This document shows positions 36,620-49,838 of a stretch of DNA of 64,000 nucleotides, piece after piece. The notes under the pieces are model-generated. The model saw only the letters and a program-made list of their open reading frames with translations. It ran no database searches and had not been told where the DNA came from. The DNA lies in NCBI RefSeq assembly GCF_031877795.1, contig NC_133938.1, positions 11,068,920 to 11,132,919 of the forward strand. Reading direction: 5' to 3'. Source of the stretch: Strix aluco. Its lineage: Eukaryota > Chordata > Aves > Strigiformes > Strigidae. How positions within the stretch are numbered: position 1 is the first letter of the stretch; each line of letters begins with the position of its first letter. The translations under genes were made by a program, and so were the position numbers.

Positions 36620-39600
36620 TTCTGGAGCTGCCTGTGCAGAAAGACTAGCTTTGGGAATCCCTCTTGCTCTCCATCTTCGCGTCAATTCCAGTTCAGACCT
36701 CTACCCTACACACACACGCAGACACACACACGTAATCATCAAGATTCATTAACCCTCACAGGAATGAAGGTAATAGCTCTGGGGCCTGGCCCAAACCTAC
36801 CAAGAGAGAGTGTTCTCATGCCTGGCTTAAGTCTGGGAAATGTGTTATCTCACTGTGAAGCACAATGCCTTTACCCACTGAGGTGGGAAACATTCAGGCC
36901 CTGAAGGGAAGCTTCTTCATCCACTAAAGCTTCTGTATCACACAAAAACGTAAGCTGACAACAGGTTTATGCAGGTATCTAATTAGAATCTAGTGTCTGT
37001 AGCTTAACAGAGGCTTTTGACTGAGTAGACAACATGATAACCAGTCCCACTGGGGTGATAATGGGTTAATCACCATTGTCTTTGAGAAATACCTTGAAAG
37101 TACCCAGGGAGCCTCTTCTCTCCTCTGTCTTGCATGAGTGTGAACTCCAGCAGCCTCTTTCATCTTACCCCTACTAGGGGCTCCAAATTCATCATGCAGC
37201 ACATAACACCACCCCTTCACTAAACTGTGCATCAACAGAGACTGCTGGTCCGCGTCATTGCCTTGGGCATACAATGGCATCTGGAGGAAATGGGACACCT
37301 GGACAAACCTAGGCCTTGACAGAGAGAGGGCGTCTTGAAAGCGTAAGAGATGCAGCTTAGTGCACTACAGATATTTCTAGTCTTCATAAACTCTTGTTTG
37401 GCTCTGCACCTCTGCAATTTTGGCTTCCCTGCAGGAAGTTTGAGTTCAAGTCCTTATGAAACTTAGGGAAGTAGAGCAAAAATGGTTGTATCCTCTGAAG
37501 GTTTTGTGACCTGGACACAAAAACACAAAGTAAACTCCTTTCTATTTTGGTGAGGCTGTCCAACACCTCTCCTCTGGTAGGTCAAATGCATTAAAATACA
37601 ATAACTACAGTGAGTAATTAGTAATTAAAACAGCAACTGACTGTATCACTGAAAGATTATAGCAGATGCCTTAGCACAGAAGACAAAGTGCAGAGATGCA
37701 CGGCAGTTTGGAACGGGAAGTGAAGATTTCATACCCATTGAAACCGAGAGAGAAATTTGACCTGGCACATTCCGGTTAACTTTTGTGGAAAGTGCATCCT
37801 TATCACAAAACATCCCACAGGGTTTGTCATACCTACAAATAGTCAAGGCCCAAGTTTCACGTCTCCACTGCAAGAGAGAATTTTAGCAGCCAAGCATGGT
37901 AAGAATACTGCTTGAATACCAAGTCAAAATGATTCCTAAAGTTATAGGTATAAAGGGCAGGCTTCAGACTAGAGACAGACAGGCAAAACCACACTTTCAA
38001 ATCAATTATTTTCTTTTTAGTTCTTTGAGACTAAAATCCCTCCATCTTTACAGAGGTCAGGGGAAAAAAAACCAAAAACTTAGCTCTAACAAAGATCTTC
38101 CAGTAACAGAGGAGAAATACAACATGCACACATGCAACACCTTTTAGTCACCCATTTTTGTTGCATGTTCAAATGTATCATCCTGTAGTAACAGCACCAT
38201 CTGCAGCATTTGAGAGAGGGAGCACAGACACCAGCTTAGCTCAGCAGAACATCTTCCAGCATCTGGAAAGGTTTTCCTGAGAAGACTTCATCCAGGGAAA
38301 TCTGAGCAGCCATGGGCCTCTGGTATAACACAGGGAGGACTGAAGTGCTTCATGGCACTCTGGCACAGCACGAGGGTTTTTCAAGAGAAAGCCTGAATAA
38401 CTTGTTTGTGAGATTCTTCTCATTGAGGGGTTTTTGCACTGACTGCAGCACTTCTGTGCAGGCGTGAGCAGCGGGACACGTTGACGAGCACACAGCATGC
38501 CTTTCTTGTCACCTATCCTATATGTCAGTCAGCATTCAGGTAGCTTATTGACAAATATCATGTTAGGAGCCTATTAAATTAAAATTGAAGAAATTTTTAA
38601 TTCCTTCATTGGAATGACTGTCACTCTTGGTGTTAACTAATCAAAAGGCTCCTCATTACACAGTGCAATTTTTTCGCTGTCAAATGTACTTTCAGGCTTA
38701 TTCTTGAAAATCTACAGCTTGTCTGGGGGGAAGCAAAATAGCATATGGGAGCATTAGCTCCATCTTGTAGAGCTTCTATGTGGTTACAGAAGAAACATGC
38801 TGAAGCAGTGCCCTCTTCTGGAGGCAGAACCATTCAACCACATTAATACAGTACAGGACAGGCCTTCAGGGCAAAATTAGCAGTCTCAGCAACGCTATTT
38901 TGTGTCTGTAAATTTGGCGCTGTGGTGTGAAATCCTAGTACTGGCCAAGTGTCTAACAGCTGACATCAGCCAGCGACTGAGCCACTGGCATTTAGGAGAA
39001 TTCTAAGCCTTTTACTCACAGGCCACTTCCAATGAATAAAATGTCAGCACGAGAGGGGTCTGGTTTCTTTTACTGATTCATCAATGAAAGAAAAATCTCA
39101 ACGCATTTATTAGCCTAGCTTAAAATTTATACTGAGTTATATCAGCATGCATTCAATTGTGTGTGCTTGCAGAAACTTTATTTTTCTATCTAGATCTATA
39201 TTTTCTATGGGTATTTTTCTAAGACCAGCTTGAAAGGTAGTTTTACCACTCTACTGTCAAGAATGTAATGCTGATGAATGGAGAAACCAACAGTCCCCAG
39301 AGAGTATCACGATTCTGATTCCTTCCAGAAGCATATTTAAAAGTTATTACAATGAAATGCAGAATCATGAGAAAAGCCTGAGGGGCCATGACCATTGTAA
39401 CTGTAAGCAGACATGTTTTTCTTTCTCAGTCTCACAGTAAATAGATATGGAAGTATTCCAAGAGGCTCTCTGATTGCTTTTTGCTTTGGCTGCATGTCAT
39501 GTTGCTGGAATAGTTGTGGAAAACTCAGGAGGGATGCTTTTCTCTCAGAATCATTGCCAGCTCTGTCAGACCCAGTGACCGTGTGCATGTAACTCAGTAT

Positions 39601-40220
39601 ATGATGCCCATCCCTCGGTCAGTGCTCAGGCATGCAGTGACTCAGTGAATTATACAGACTAAGGCAGAAGCATGCTGTGCCTCAGGATCAGTGCTGACCC
39701 CAGTGGCCCACATGGTACTGCTACAGGGCACTGTGATGAAACATCCGTGCTGGAATGAAGAGGAAGGCCCAAACATGGCATGACACTAGAGAAAGGGGGC
39801 GCGAGGGCTGACTCTGCCTCCGGTCAGTGCCAGCTCTAATGCCACAGTTCTGAGCTAACGACAGGCAGCTCCCCCCATCTCCCGTCTCTGGGGTTCCGCC
39901 AGGCAGATGGTAGCTGTGGTTTCTCCCCAACACTGACATGTTTCTCTTTCACAAGCACAGATTAGAGCGGCTAGAAACCCAGTTTGCAAAAGCATGCCTG
40001 AGGGGAATATGACTGAGGGACAGAGACTGTGAAGGCAGTGAGTAAGGTGATGGCTCATCTGCCGTTCACCAGTTACCCTGGCACCAGGCACAGTGAGCAA
40101 GCCTACCAGGGGACCAACTTTAACCACAAACAAACAATCTCCTCACGGTGCGGTGGCCAGAGGTGCCTGTGGGGCAAGCACACAGACAAAGGATCAGACA
40201 GACATACCGCAACCAGGGCA
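36620..40220. other. intergenic region upstream of IPP
   Basis: 3.6 kb lacking recognisable exons. It includes a short CA-rich tract near 36708-36731. Open frames are short and without family resemblance. GC content climbs from about 40.2 kb as the IPP CpG island begins. Confidence 0.7.
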
Positions 40221-40224
40221 GATC

Positions 40225-40870
40225 CACCTCCCACGCCCGCCGAGGGAGAAGGGTGCTCAGCACCCAGGAGACCTCGGCGGGCCCGTTCACACAACCCACC
40301 GTCGCCAGACACCGCCCCTCAGCGGGGCCACCGCACCTTCCCGCCAACGGCCCCCCCCGCTCCCCGCGCATGCGCCGTGGACGAGCAGAGCCGGGCGCCG
40401 GAGCGCATGCGCCAGCGCTGCCCCTCAGGGCGGCGGGGGCGGGGAGGTGCCGCCAGCTCGGGGAGCGCGATGGCGAGCGCCGCGGCGGGCAAAGGCGGCG
40501 GCGGCAGCTCCTTCTCCGACCGGCACGCCCGCCTCCTCCTGGCCCAGATCAACCGCCTGCGGGCCGGGCAGAGCTTCTGCGACGTGCGGCTGGAGGTGGG
40601 CCCGGAGGCGTTCGCCGTGCACCGCCTGGTGCTGGCGGCCAGCAGCCCCTACTTCGCGGCGCTCTTCGCGGGCGGCATGAAGGAGTCCGGGCGGGATGTG
40701 GTGCGGATCACGGGCGTCGAGGCGGGCACCTTTCACACGCTCCTCGACTTCATCTACACAGGTAACGGCCGGCGGGGTGGCGGCGGGGACGGTGGCCGGG
40801 CGGGCCGGCTGGGGCGGCGGTTGCCCGACGGCCGCAGCCTCGAGCGGAGCCCGCTGTCGTGTGCGTGCCC
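40225..40870 (+). promoter_or_regulatory. IPP: IPP CpG-island promoter with two NRF1-type sites
   Basis: A GC-rich, CpG-dense island spans the upstream region, exon 1 and intron 1. Two near-perfect NRF1 palindromes, CGCGCATGCGCC at 40365-40376 and GCGCATGCGC at 40403-40412, lie 94 and 58 bases before the start codon, typical of TATA-less housekeeping promoters. No TATA box is visible. The transcription start is probably between about 40370 and 40460. Confidence 0.8.
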
Positions 40871-43800
40871 GCAGGGGTGGTGAGCATCGGGGAGCACAAC
40901 GTTCAGGAGCTGATCGTCGCCGCCGACATGCTGCAGCTCACCGAGGTGGTGGAGCTCTGCTGCGAGTTCCTGAAGGGGCAAATCGACCCGCTGAACTGCG
41001 TCGGCCTCTTCCAGTTCTCCGAGCAGATCGCCTGTCACGACCTGATGGAGTTCACCGAGAGCTACATCCACGCGCACTTCCCGGAGGTGCAGAGCGGGGA
41101 GGAGTTCCTGGCCCTGACGAAAGAGCAGCTGATCAAGATACTGCGAAGCGAGGACCTCAGCATCGAGGACGAGTACCAGGTTTTCATAGCAGCAATGCAA
41201 TGGATTTTGAAGGATGTGGGAAAAAGAAAGAAACACGTCGTAGAAGTGCTGGAGCCTGTTCGATTCCCTCTGCTACCGGCACAAAGGCTGCTAAAATACA
41301 TAGAAAGTAAGTGAAAGAAGGAAGAAACAATACCAGATGTTTGGATTTGAGCAAACAATGTGTCATTCCGAGTTACTGGATTTTGATGGACTTTTTTGAG
41401 TTAATAGCATGATGATTGAAAAGATTTTACTCTGTCCAAACAAATTCTACTTTTTAATGAATGAGCACAGCTTACTTTAAAACATGCTTTCAAAAAAGTC
41501 TTATAGAAGTAGGCAATCTTGATTTGTCTGCTGTTTTAGGAGAAGCTAGTAACTTTTCTACAACAGTTACTTCTTGTCTGTAATATTTCACTATGCCTTT
41601 TTTCATCTGCTTTTTCCCTCTAGGTATTCCAGATTTCAGCCTTCGGGTGGCCCTGCAAACTCTGTTGAAAGAATATTGTGAAGTCTGTAAATCTCCCAAA
41701 GAGAACAAGGTCAGCAGTTTTCTGCAAGCTTCTAAAGGTCGTCCCCGGAGGAAAGCCAGGAAGTACCTTTATGCAGTAGGTTAGAATGTGGCTGTTTGAA
41801 CCTTGTAAAACAAATTATGAAGTAGTATCTCATATTACAGTGTTGAAGGAGATACTGGATTTTTTTTTTAATCAAAAGATATAAAAATAGCAAAATATTT
41901 CATCTGGCTAAGTTACTATTTTAGCTGCTTTCTGCTTAGAATTGCACAGAGGGGCAGCATTCACATTTCATGTCACTGTGACATGGCATTCAAAGCCTAG
42001 ATTTGCCTTCTAGAAATTATTTGCCTTGGGTGGAAATCTGCAGATCAGCAGAGGATTTGCCCGTGGTTCACTGCTGGAATAGTGTATGCAGATTCGGTGC
42101 ACTCCTTGTTCTTCTGAAGGTTGAAGTTTTTTCTGTCTGGAATATTCTAGTTTGTGTGATGGGTTACTTGAAATTGCAAGTTTTCAGCAAAGTTGCAGCT
42201 TTGTATTGGAAGGGAATGCTCTTGTTTCACTCTGGAAAGTAACACAGACTTAAGATAGCAAAGGCTGTTGGCTGGTCTTTAGTAAGAACACAAATGGTAA
42301 TATTTGTAGTGTTGTGAGCTCAGGCACAAGTTACGTGACCCTCAAGGTGACCATTATTCCTTGTGTGCTGGAGAAACAATGCTACTTAGAAAAGTCTAAT
42401 TCCTACTAAAAGTGGCTAGTGGCTGTTACTGTAATTTTTTTGATGGTTTAGATATAGGAGCGTGGGGATGAGCAGGAAGCTCTTACTCAGCCGTGATCTT
42501 TCCGCTTACTTTCTAGGTGGGTACACCCGACTGCAAGGAGGACGCTGGAGTGACAGTAGAGCCCTCAGCTGTGTGGAGCGATTTGACACCTTCAGCCACT
42601 ACTGGACCACAGTGTCCTCTCTCCACCAGGCCCGGAGTGGGCTAGGTGTGGCTGTGGTGGGAGGAATGGTCTATGCCATCGGAGGTAACAGCTGAAACGT
42701 GTTTTCTTTGTTACACAGATACTAGAGAATGCATGGATGGAGGTCTTTAAAATTATTCTTCCTTTAAGTGGTTCTGAGGAACCCAACAGTAGATAATACA
42801 ACTTTTAGACACAGTACCAATTGATGGTTCTCTACCATCACTGCTCTGTGAATGCCTGTTTGGGCTCCTGTGTTGGCCATTTTTTACTAAGCTGCTCTCT
42901 CCTCATGGTACAGCAACTGACAGGTAAGCATATGGACATGTGCAGATATACTAAGAGATGTTGGATATTCTGTGGACTTTGTGTACCACCGCTAATAGCA
43001 TTTCTTTTCTCCCTTGTAGGCTAGCAGAAGCCCATAGCATAAAAGGCCGCTGTACAGGACAGACCACTTGTGGTCTGCCTACCTGGAAAGGCTTGTTATG
43101 TATGTTTGCACGAGGATGTGATGAGTAGCTCTACTAGCCCATCATTAAAGAATACATATATATACTGTTTTTGTCACCACAGAACACATTCTTTGGTCTC
43201 AAAAACCCTGTCAGTTGTGCTATGGAGTAGAAAGTGTGTAGCACCCCTCTGATGTTTTCAGTAATGTTTCAGGGAACTGTTGATGAAAACTGTTACGGGT
43301 GATGATTCAGTTCTAGGTATAAAAAAGCTTTTTCTACATTGGCCATTTGGCTAGCTGAAAGGAAGGTCTTGTATTCCAATGTTGTCTGTCCTGGAAGGAG
43401 TTGAAGAATGCTTCTGTATCTGCAGTGAAAAACATTGTTTCCCCTCTCTCTGTTCTTGCTCTTACTATGCAGGTGAGGACAACTCAATGATTTTTGACTG
43501 CACTGAATGTTATGATCCTGTTACTAAGCAGTGGACCACTGTGGCTTCCATGAACCATCCCCGTTGTGGACTGGGAGTGTGCACATGCTATGGTGCTATC
43601 TATGCTTTGGGTAAGTTTGGGTGAAGCTAATTTTAAAGGTGTTAATCCTTGCAAATTGATTTGATCTTAAATATTACATCTTGGTGTTGCAAATTTTCAA
43701 ACTTAAGTTTGGAAAAACAGATGTTTACACGAGCATTAGTATACTAAATCTTTGTGAATTAGTTATTGTTCAGTTACAACTTATTTCCATTGTAGATTGC

Positions 43801-46051
43801 ATGCTGGTTTCAGAATTAGCCTGTCCTGGAACAGTGCACCGTATGCCTAAAAATGCACCTAACACACAAGCTTCATGCCATTGAATTCTTTCCTGTGTTT
43901 GCTGTTATTTGCAGGAGGTTGGGTTGGAGCAGAGATTGGCAACACAATTGAGAGATTTGATCCTGAAGAAAATAGTTGGGATGTGGTGGGAAGCATGGCT
44001 GTGCCCCGTTACTACTTCGGGTGTTGTGAAATGCAAGGTGACTATTGTTAAGTTTGTATCCATAAACAGTTCCAAGAGCTGTTGGATTTTGAGGCTTTAT
44101 GTTTCAGTCATGAAACATAAATATACATGTCTTGTACTATGCTGTCAGTTGCACAAGCTTCTGCCTCACTTATATGTCCTTCTAGTACCATACTTCTAAT
44201 TCTACAGAACTTAAAGACTGTAAAGTTCTCTGTCTTCTGCCTTTTATCTCATGAAAACATTTTTATGTGGCTGCCACTGTGGTTATCCAGCTAGTCTTTA
44301 ACAGTTGATTGTCCTTTCTGATACTGCTTTTATTTACCTCCCATATTTGTGTTTGTGTGTGTCTTTGTGACAGTTTATAGAGTTACCACAGGTTATTTTA
44401 AGATATGTCTAAAGACTTGATCTATAAATGTGCTTATTAAGCATTTGACCCAGGCCTGGTCAGCAGTTGCAGCCTTCTGAATTCTCTCCCCTACACTTGA
44501 TTAATTAGTGCTTTCATCAGAGCTTCTAGTGCTTGAACCTCAAGTTACTCATTTGAGAGCTTTATGTATGCTACTACTGGACAAATGGGGGACTTTTATC
44601 TGGCATTCTTAAACCATCTCAATGTCAGGCTGAAACTTGTAACAAACGTTTCCTCTCTTTCAAACCTTTCTATTATGAAACCTAATAGAGGAAAAACTCT
44701 GTTTCTACAGGTTTGATTTATGTTATTGGTGGTATCAGCAATGAAGGAGTAGAGCTACGTTCTGTTGAAGTCTACGACCCAATATCTAAACGTTGGTCTG
44801 AGCTTGCTCCAATGAGCACCCAAAGAGCCTATCTTGGTGTAGCTGCTCTCAACGATTGTATCTATGCCGTGGGAGGCTGGAATGAATCTCAGGATGCACT
44901 TGCTACTGTAGAAAAATACTCCTTTGAAGAGGTATGGTAGAGCCCCTTTCTTTCATAAGTGTAGATTGCATCAACTTTGTGTAAGATGCCTGCTTCCTTT
45001 CTTTAAAAAGAAAACGGTTGAAAATTCTATTTCTTTTCACTACTGGCTGGTAATCTGATTGAAACAAAACTTCAGTGACCTCGGGGTCTGTCTGTCCTAA
45101 CCACCCTGTAGAATCTTGCTATCTGACTCAGTGGAATGTTTATGAAGATTACATGCATGCTTTTGGGAAACTGAAAGCTAACCAATACTGATGATGCATA
45201 GATATTCTGTAGTTTGGTAAATACTTATTAGGGTTAGGATGGGGGGATAGATGCCCCCTCTGCAATAGAATGGTCAATAATCTGACGAGAGAGGAAAAAA
45301 ATCCCTGAAAAAGTAAGAGTTGCCCTTTGTTGCAAAAGTTGAGGATCTTTCTTCTGCATCAGAATGTAGTGGTGTTTCAGCATGACTAAAAAAATCACTT
45401 TGAACACTTAAGCTTTTGAATATGATAAGAAATTATTCCTGACTATTATTGCTCATGTTTCTGTGATGCTCTTTGGAGAGAGATGAGAGAGCTCATCTTC
45501 GCTAGGGTTAAAAGTGGAGCATAATCCAGTGTACCATTCTCTATTTTGGAGACAGACTGCGTCTTGCAGTGACTGAAGAAAGGGAGGGCGGTTGTGTACA
45601 GACAGTACGTGATCTGCTTTTTAGCCACTAGCATGATTTTGACCGCTCATGAAGGTGTTGTCGTTAGTCTTGATAATCCTCTTGATACTGTATACATACC
45701 ATATTTCAGCCTGTGAAGTGTATGCATAGTGGTTTTTGTTTCAGTCTTTTAAGCTTTAAAAGTTACTTTTATCAGAATTGGGGCTTACCCTGAAAGTATT
45801 TGTTGACTCTTTCACCTTTTCATTAGGAAAAGTGGGTTGAAGTTGCATCAATGAAGATACCAAGAGCTGGTGTCTGTGTTGTGGCTGCAAATGGATTTCT
45901 TTATGCCTCGGGAGGCCGAGCTCCCAGTCATGATTTTGCTGCTCCGGTAACCTCTGACTCTGTTGAAGTTTATAACCCTCATATGGACAGTTGGACTGAA
46001 ATTGCCAACATGATCACCAGCCGCTGCGAAGGAGGTGTAGCTGTGCTGTAA
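40470..46051 (+). CDS. IPP: IPP (KLHL27) BTB-BACK-kelch protein, 8 coding exons
   Basis: Actin-binding BTB-kelch protein; family members act as substrate adaptors of cullin-3 ubiquitin ligases. Exons: 40470-40761, 40875-41306, 41624-41779, 42517-42684, 43473-43610, 43915-44037, 44711-44931, 45827-46051; total 584 aa, the length of human IPP. The start at 40470 (MASAAAGKGG) has G at -3 and +4, and SFSDRHARLLLAQIN aligns with human SFSSDKHAQLILAQIN. BTB spans about residues 35-140 (CDVRLEVG, HRLVLAASSPYF), BACK about 145-245 (FSEQIACHDLMEF, IEDEYQVF), and six kelch blades run from about 294 to the end, each ending in a Gly-Gly pair (YAIGG, YALGG, YVIGG, YAVGG, YASGG). C-terminal ITSRCEGGVAVL equals human. 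Several introns cut inside the Gly-Gly codons. Intron 1 is only 113 bp; the exon 3 donor is the weak GTTAGA. Confidence 0.97.
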
Positions 46052-47660
46052 AACACAAAGAAGAAAACTCATTCAAGGAATGAGTAAATCTGTCTCCTCA
46101 GATTTCTGGTTTCATTGGCCAGAAGCCTCTTCTAACACCAGAGCTTCAGTAGAGACAGTGGAGAATTAGATCAGAGGGCTTTTCCTGAGCAGAAGGAAAT
46201 ACTAAAACTCTTGCCCTTCAAACTGGCTCATCCAATGTCTGTCTGAGGAAATACTCTGTTAAGAGTAGGAGTGCCCCTTATGACTGGATTAAGCTCACTG
46301 AAATAAATGGTGAATTTGCCCTGTAAAAATCTGAAGAAATCATTCCAGCACATTAGAGACATTAATCACGTTGTTAACTCTTTAAGATGCACCAAAGCTA
46401 GCATCTTTAGCTGGCCTTACAATCTGGAAAGAGGGTACTACAGACAGCTAGGGGTCACCTGTAGATAAGAGCAGATGGGCTACTTGGTTAGCATTGAATG
46501 TCCTTTTCTGGCAGAAAACAAGGAAGAGAAGATAACAGATAGGAAAGACGTGGTACTTATGACTTTGATGCATTTGAGCCTCTTTGTTGCTGCTGGAAAT
46601 GACAGGCATGCAGTATGAATTGGATATTTACTTCTTGGCCACTCCACTGACTTGGATGGTGAGTGGCTGAGAATTTCCTGTTCTGGAAGGTTATTCTCAC
46701 AGTTCCAATAATGTCATTCCACTTCAGCACAGGCTTTTCTTCCCAGTGGTATCGGTGATGACAGTAGAGCTCCTTTTTGTGTAAGCTCTGATGAATTTTA
46801 AATGGAAATGCTATTTATTAGATTAGCTGTTCTGTTTAGGACTGCTCTTAGTATAAAAACATAGGGAAAGCCTTTTGCCCTTTTTTTATTTTTTTTTCCT
46901 TAGTTAAATGTGTTTTACCCTGTGTTACACATGCTGAGACTTGGCATTGGAATACATGCTATTCTGCAAGGTACACACATTCCTTCTTGCTACATCTTAT
47001 CTCCTACCTCTTCCAAATTTGAGCAGACAGAGCATTTTGATAGAATTAGCTGCATTCAGCATTAAAATGATAATAGTGTATTTTGTCTTGAGGAGTTTGT
47101 ATTTAGCTTGGATACACTTAGTAGAACAATACTGCTAGGAGTTTGGAGTTATTTCTAGATTCATTTAATTAACGTACTTGAAGTTGCTTTTTGCACAATA
47201 TGATTGCATTTTCTGCACAGCTGTGGATGATTTGGATGGAGTCTGAAATAAGGCTGTTTGAACTTTGATAGACAGTGTTATTCTAGAACACAAAACCACA
47301 ACTGGAATGTCACAAAACAGGAAGCCTGCACTGTGTAGACAAAGGAGCATTCATGCTGTCTAGGTCAATATCCCCTGTGTAAAATTAATACATGAATAAA
47401 ATCCTCCAAGGTGAGTGTAGCAGGTACCTTAGAATCTAGGTCTTACATTCTAACATAGGGTTGGGAGATTGCCAGGCAAAAACATGCTAGACAATGGAGC
47501 ATTTGTTTCTCTGATCGTTCTATAATCTTGTGTATGCTTTTACTTCAAAAGGATTTCTTATGTGTGAACTAATGTTTATTCTGTCTTTTTTTCCTCAAGT
47601 TTAATCTTGTTTTAGACAGTTTTTCATAATAAAGTGCATTTTCAGAACTGACTGTGGAAT
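46052..47660 (+). other. IPP: IPP 3' untranslated region
   Basis: The stretch after the IPP stop has no other gene. Candidate AATAAA signals are at 46302-46307, 47395-47400 and 47628-47633. The last is followed by a TG-rich tail (GAACTGACTGTGGAATG) and looks the strongest, giving a 3' UTR of about 1.6 kb; the first would give a short form of about 0.27 kb. Choice between them is inference. Confidence 0.6.
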
Positions 47661-49600
47661 GCTCTTGAATAGGGTGCTTTCCTGTCATAATGAGTTGTAT
47701 CACTGCCACTTTCATATAATAGGTTTTGGGGGTTTTTTTACTGGAAATCCTATTTCCCAGTAGGATACCAGGAAAAGATGGTTTATAAATGTTGACTATT
47801 TGAAAGGTGCAAGTAACACACTTCTGTAGTAAAACACTGATGTATTTCTCTTCTCAGTATAAAATCACTCAGACTTTGTAGAAGTCTGGCTGCTTTGCCA
47901 GCTCTGTGCAGCCCTCTCTGGGATCAAATGATAGGTAATATTTCTTAGGCTCTCTTCTTTACATTTCAGGATCCCTTGTGAACCATTTGGGAAACATTAT
48001 GTTAGCATGTTTTTATTAGTTTGGGAACTACCCATTCACTTCTGATCCCTACCTGCAAACTTTATTGTTTTGTGGAGCTTGAGGGAGTCTGCTGTTTTAT
48101 GAAGTTACCTTATTCAGTTTTTATAGTTGATTCTATCACTTGTGTTTGAACAAAACTGTGAAGTCAGTTGATTATGGTCTCCGATACTCAGCACCTCTTT
48201 CCCTGAATCAAACCAAAGGCAGTATTCTTCTCTGGACCCATCTCAGACAAAATGTTTTTTAAGTAAGAAAGAACAGAAGAAATGTTTTCATTCACAAACT
48301 AAACTTTCTTTATATTCAGAGCACTGAACTATATTGCTGTTTCAGAGCTATGATGCTGTTAACGTGTGAAGGTTAACAGGTTACAGAAGTCTGAGGCTCA
48401 TGTACATAGTTGCTGTTACAGGAATACCATGTAGGAAGATGGTTCTATCTTCAGGATAGACAGATTTCTTAAACGTCTGTTCATTGCAGAATGAACAAAT
48501 AACAAATCTTCAGTGACAGTATGTGCTCCATTCTGTATAGAACAACGATGAAGAATAGTGCTGTAAGAGGAATTATCACAATTGTCTAAATTGGCCCCAA
48601 GACTGTGTGGATGTCACTTTTCAGCTTTCTTCCTGCATCTTACACTGTACTTAAGTGTTAAGATAAAAAGCCCACAGTAAATATACCCGCATAGTTTCAT
48701 CAGTTTCTTGAGGTAGCTGAGGCTAGAAAAGAAAGCCATGTGACTTAGGTTGTATCTTCTTCCCCTACATGGTGTGTTAGGAAGACTTAATTACAAAGAG
48801 CATATGCTTCTGCAGAGTTTTCAGTAACTGGCCCATCATGGAGGGTTTACAGGCTCCAAGTCCATTTGTACCTGCCCTGGGTGCTCAAATAAAATGAATT
48901 TTGAGGAGGGAGAAGACACAAACTACTCTGAATCCCATTATCCGAGCTCTTAGTGCCAGCAATTGAGTCCTTGTGTCATATCATATATTCGTCCATGTGT
49001 CGTACCCTCAGCTGATAGTACTTTAGGAGTATGACAGATCTTTATGGCTATGTTGCATGCAGCTTCCTTGGCTTAGGCAGCCCTAAGTCCAAACAAAACC
49101 TAGGAACAGATGGCTCAGTTATCCTTTTTTATTTCAGTAAGCCTGAATAGGAAGCTAACCTTCTGTCTCTTGGGGCGCCTTGTCCAAGATACAAAGCTTG
49201 CCCTTCTAGCTTTCCCCACTCCATCACAACAGCTGAATGACATCTTAGGTGAGCGCTGACCTTGGCTTGCCATCACAAACAAACCTTGCCTATCCTTTCT
49301 TACCTGACTAGCACTTAATCACATAGCATTTTCAATAGGGAAATAATTCAGGTGAAATAAGACTTCTGTTCCACAACATAGGAATTGAACATATATGTAC
49401 TTTTGCATAATTCTCTGCTGCTAAACACTAAACTAGAACTGCTTTCACCTTATTACTGTTTATGACTACACAGTTGTTCTTCCCACCACATAACATTATG
49501 ACACATTATAGTTAAACCAGATACTTTTAATAATTCAGCATAGAGCAATTCATACCCATGTAATTTGAACTCCATTTTAAATTCATGACAGTAACATCTC
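47661..49600. other. gap between converging IPP and TMEM69
   Basis: The two genes end toward each other here. Nothing with coding character, no RNA gene and no clear repeat was recognised. Part may be TMEM69 3' UTR if a distal polyadenylation signal is used. Confidence 0.6.
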
Positions 49601-49613
49601 ATTTGAGTGATAC

Positions 49614-49619
49614 TTTATT
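49614..49619 (-). terminator. TMEM69: candidate TMEM69 polyadenylation signal
   Basis: TTTATT on plus (AATAAA on minus) about 220 bases beyond the TMEM69 stop. A closer copy at 49823-49828 is only about ten bases after the stop and less likely to be the main site. Others exist further left. Confidence 0.35.
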
Positions 49620-49838
49620 CTACAGATAAGGACAAACTCATGCCTGCCTTAGAAGTCAGTGCTATTCACAATCCTTCCCTCCTAAACTAGCTGTTTGCTT
49701 CAGGAATAAGCATCTTGATCACTACCATCTTATGACTTCTAAGCACAAATAAGTGTTTGTTTCCCCTGGAACTCAATACAAATACCTTATTGGCAGATAA
49801 AGAGTGTTTTCCTATTCATTTTTTTATTCCATGTTCTG

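Noticed and set aside
40029-40883. 284-codon continuous frame through IPP exon 1
   Set aside because: The part upstream of the IPP ATG is promoter sequence, and the part after 40761 reads into intron 1. Only 40470-40761 is coding with confidence.
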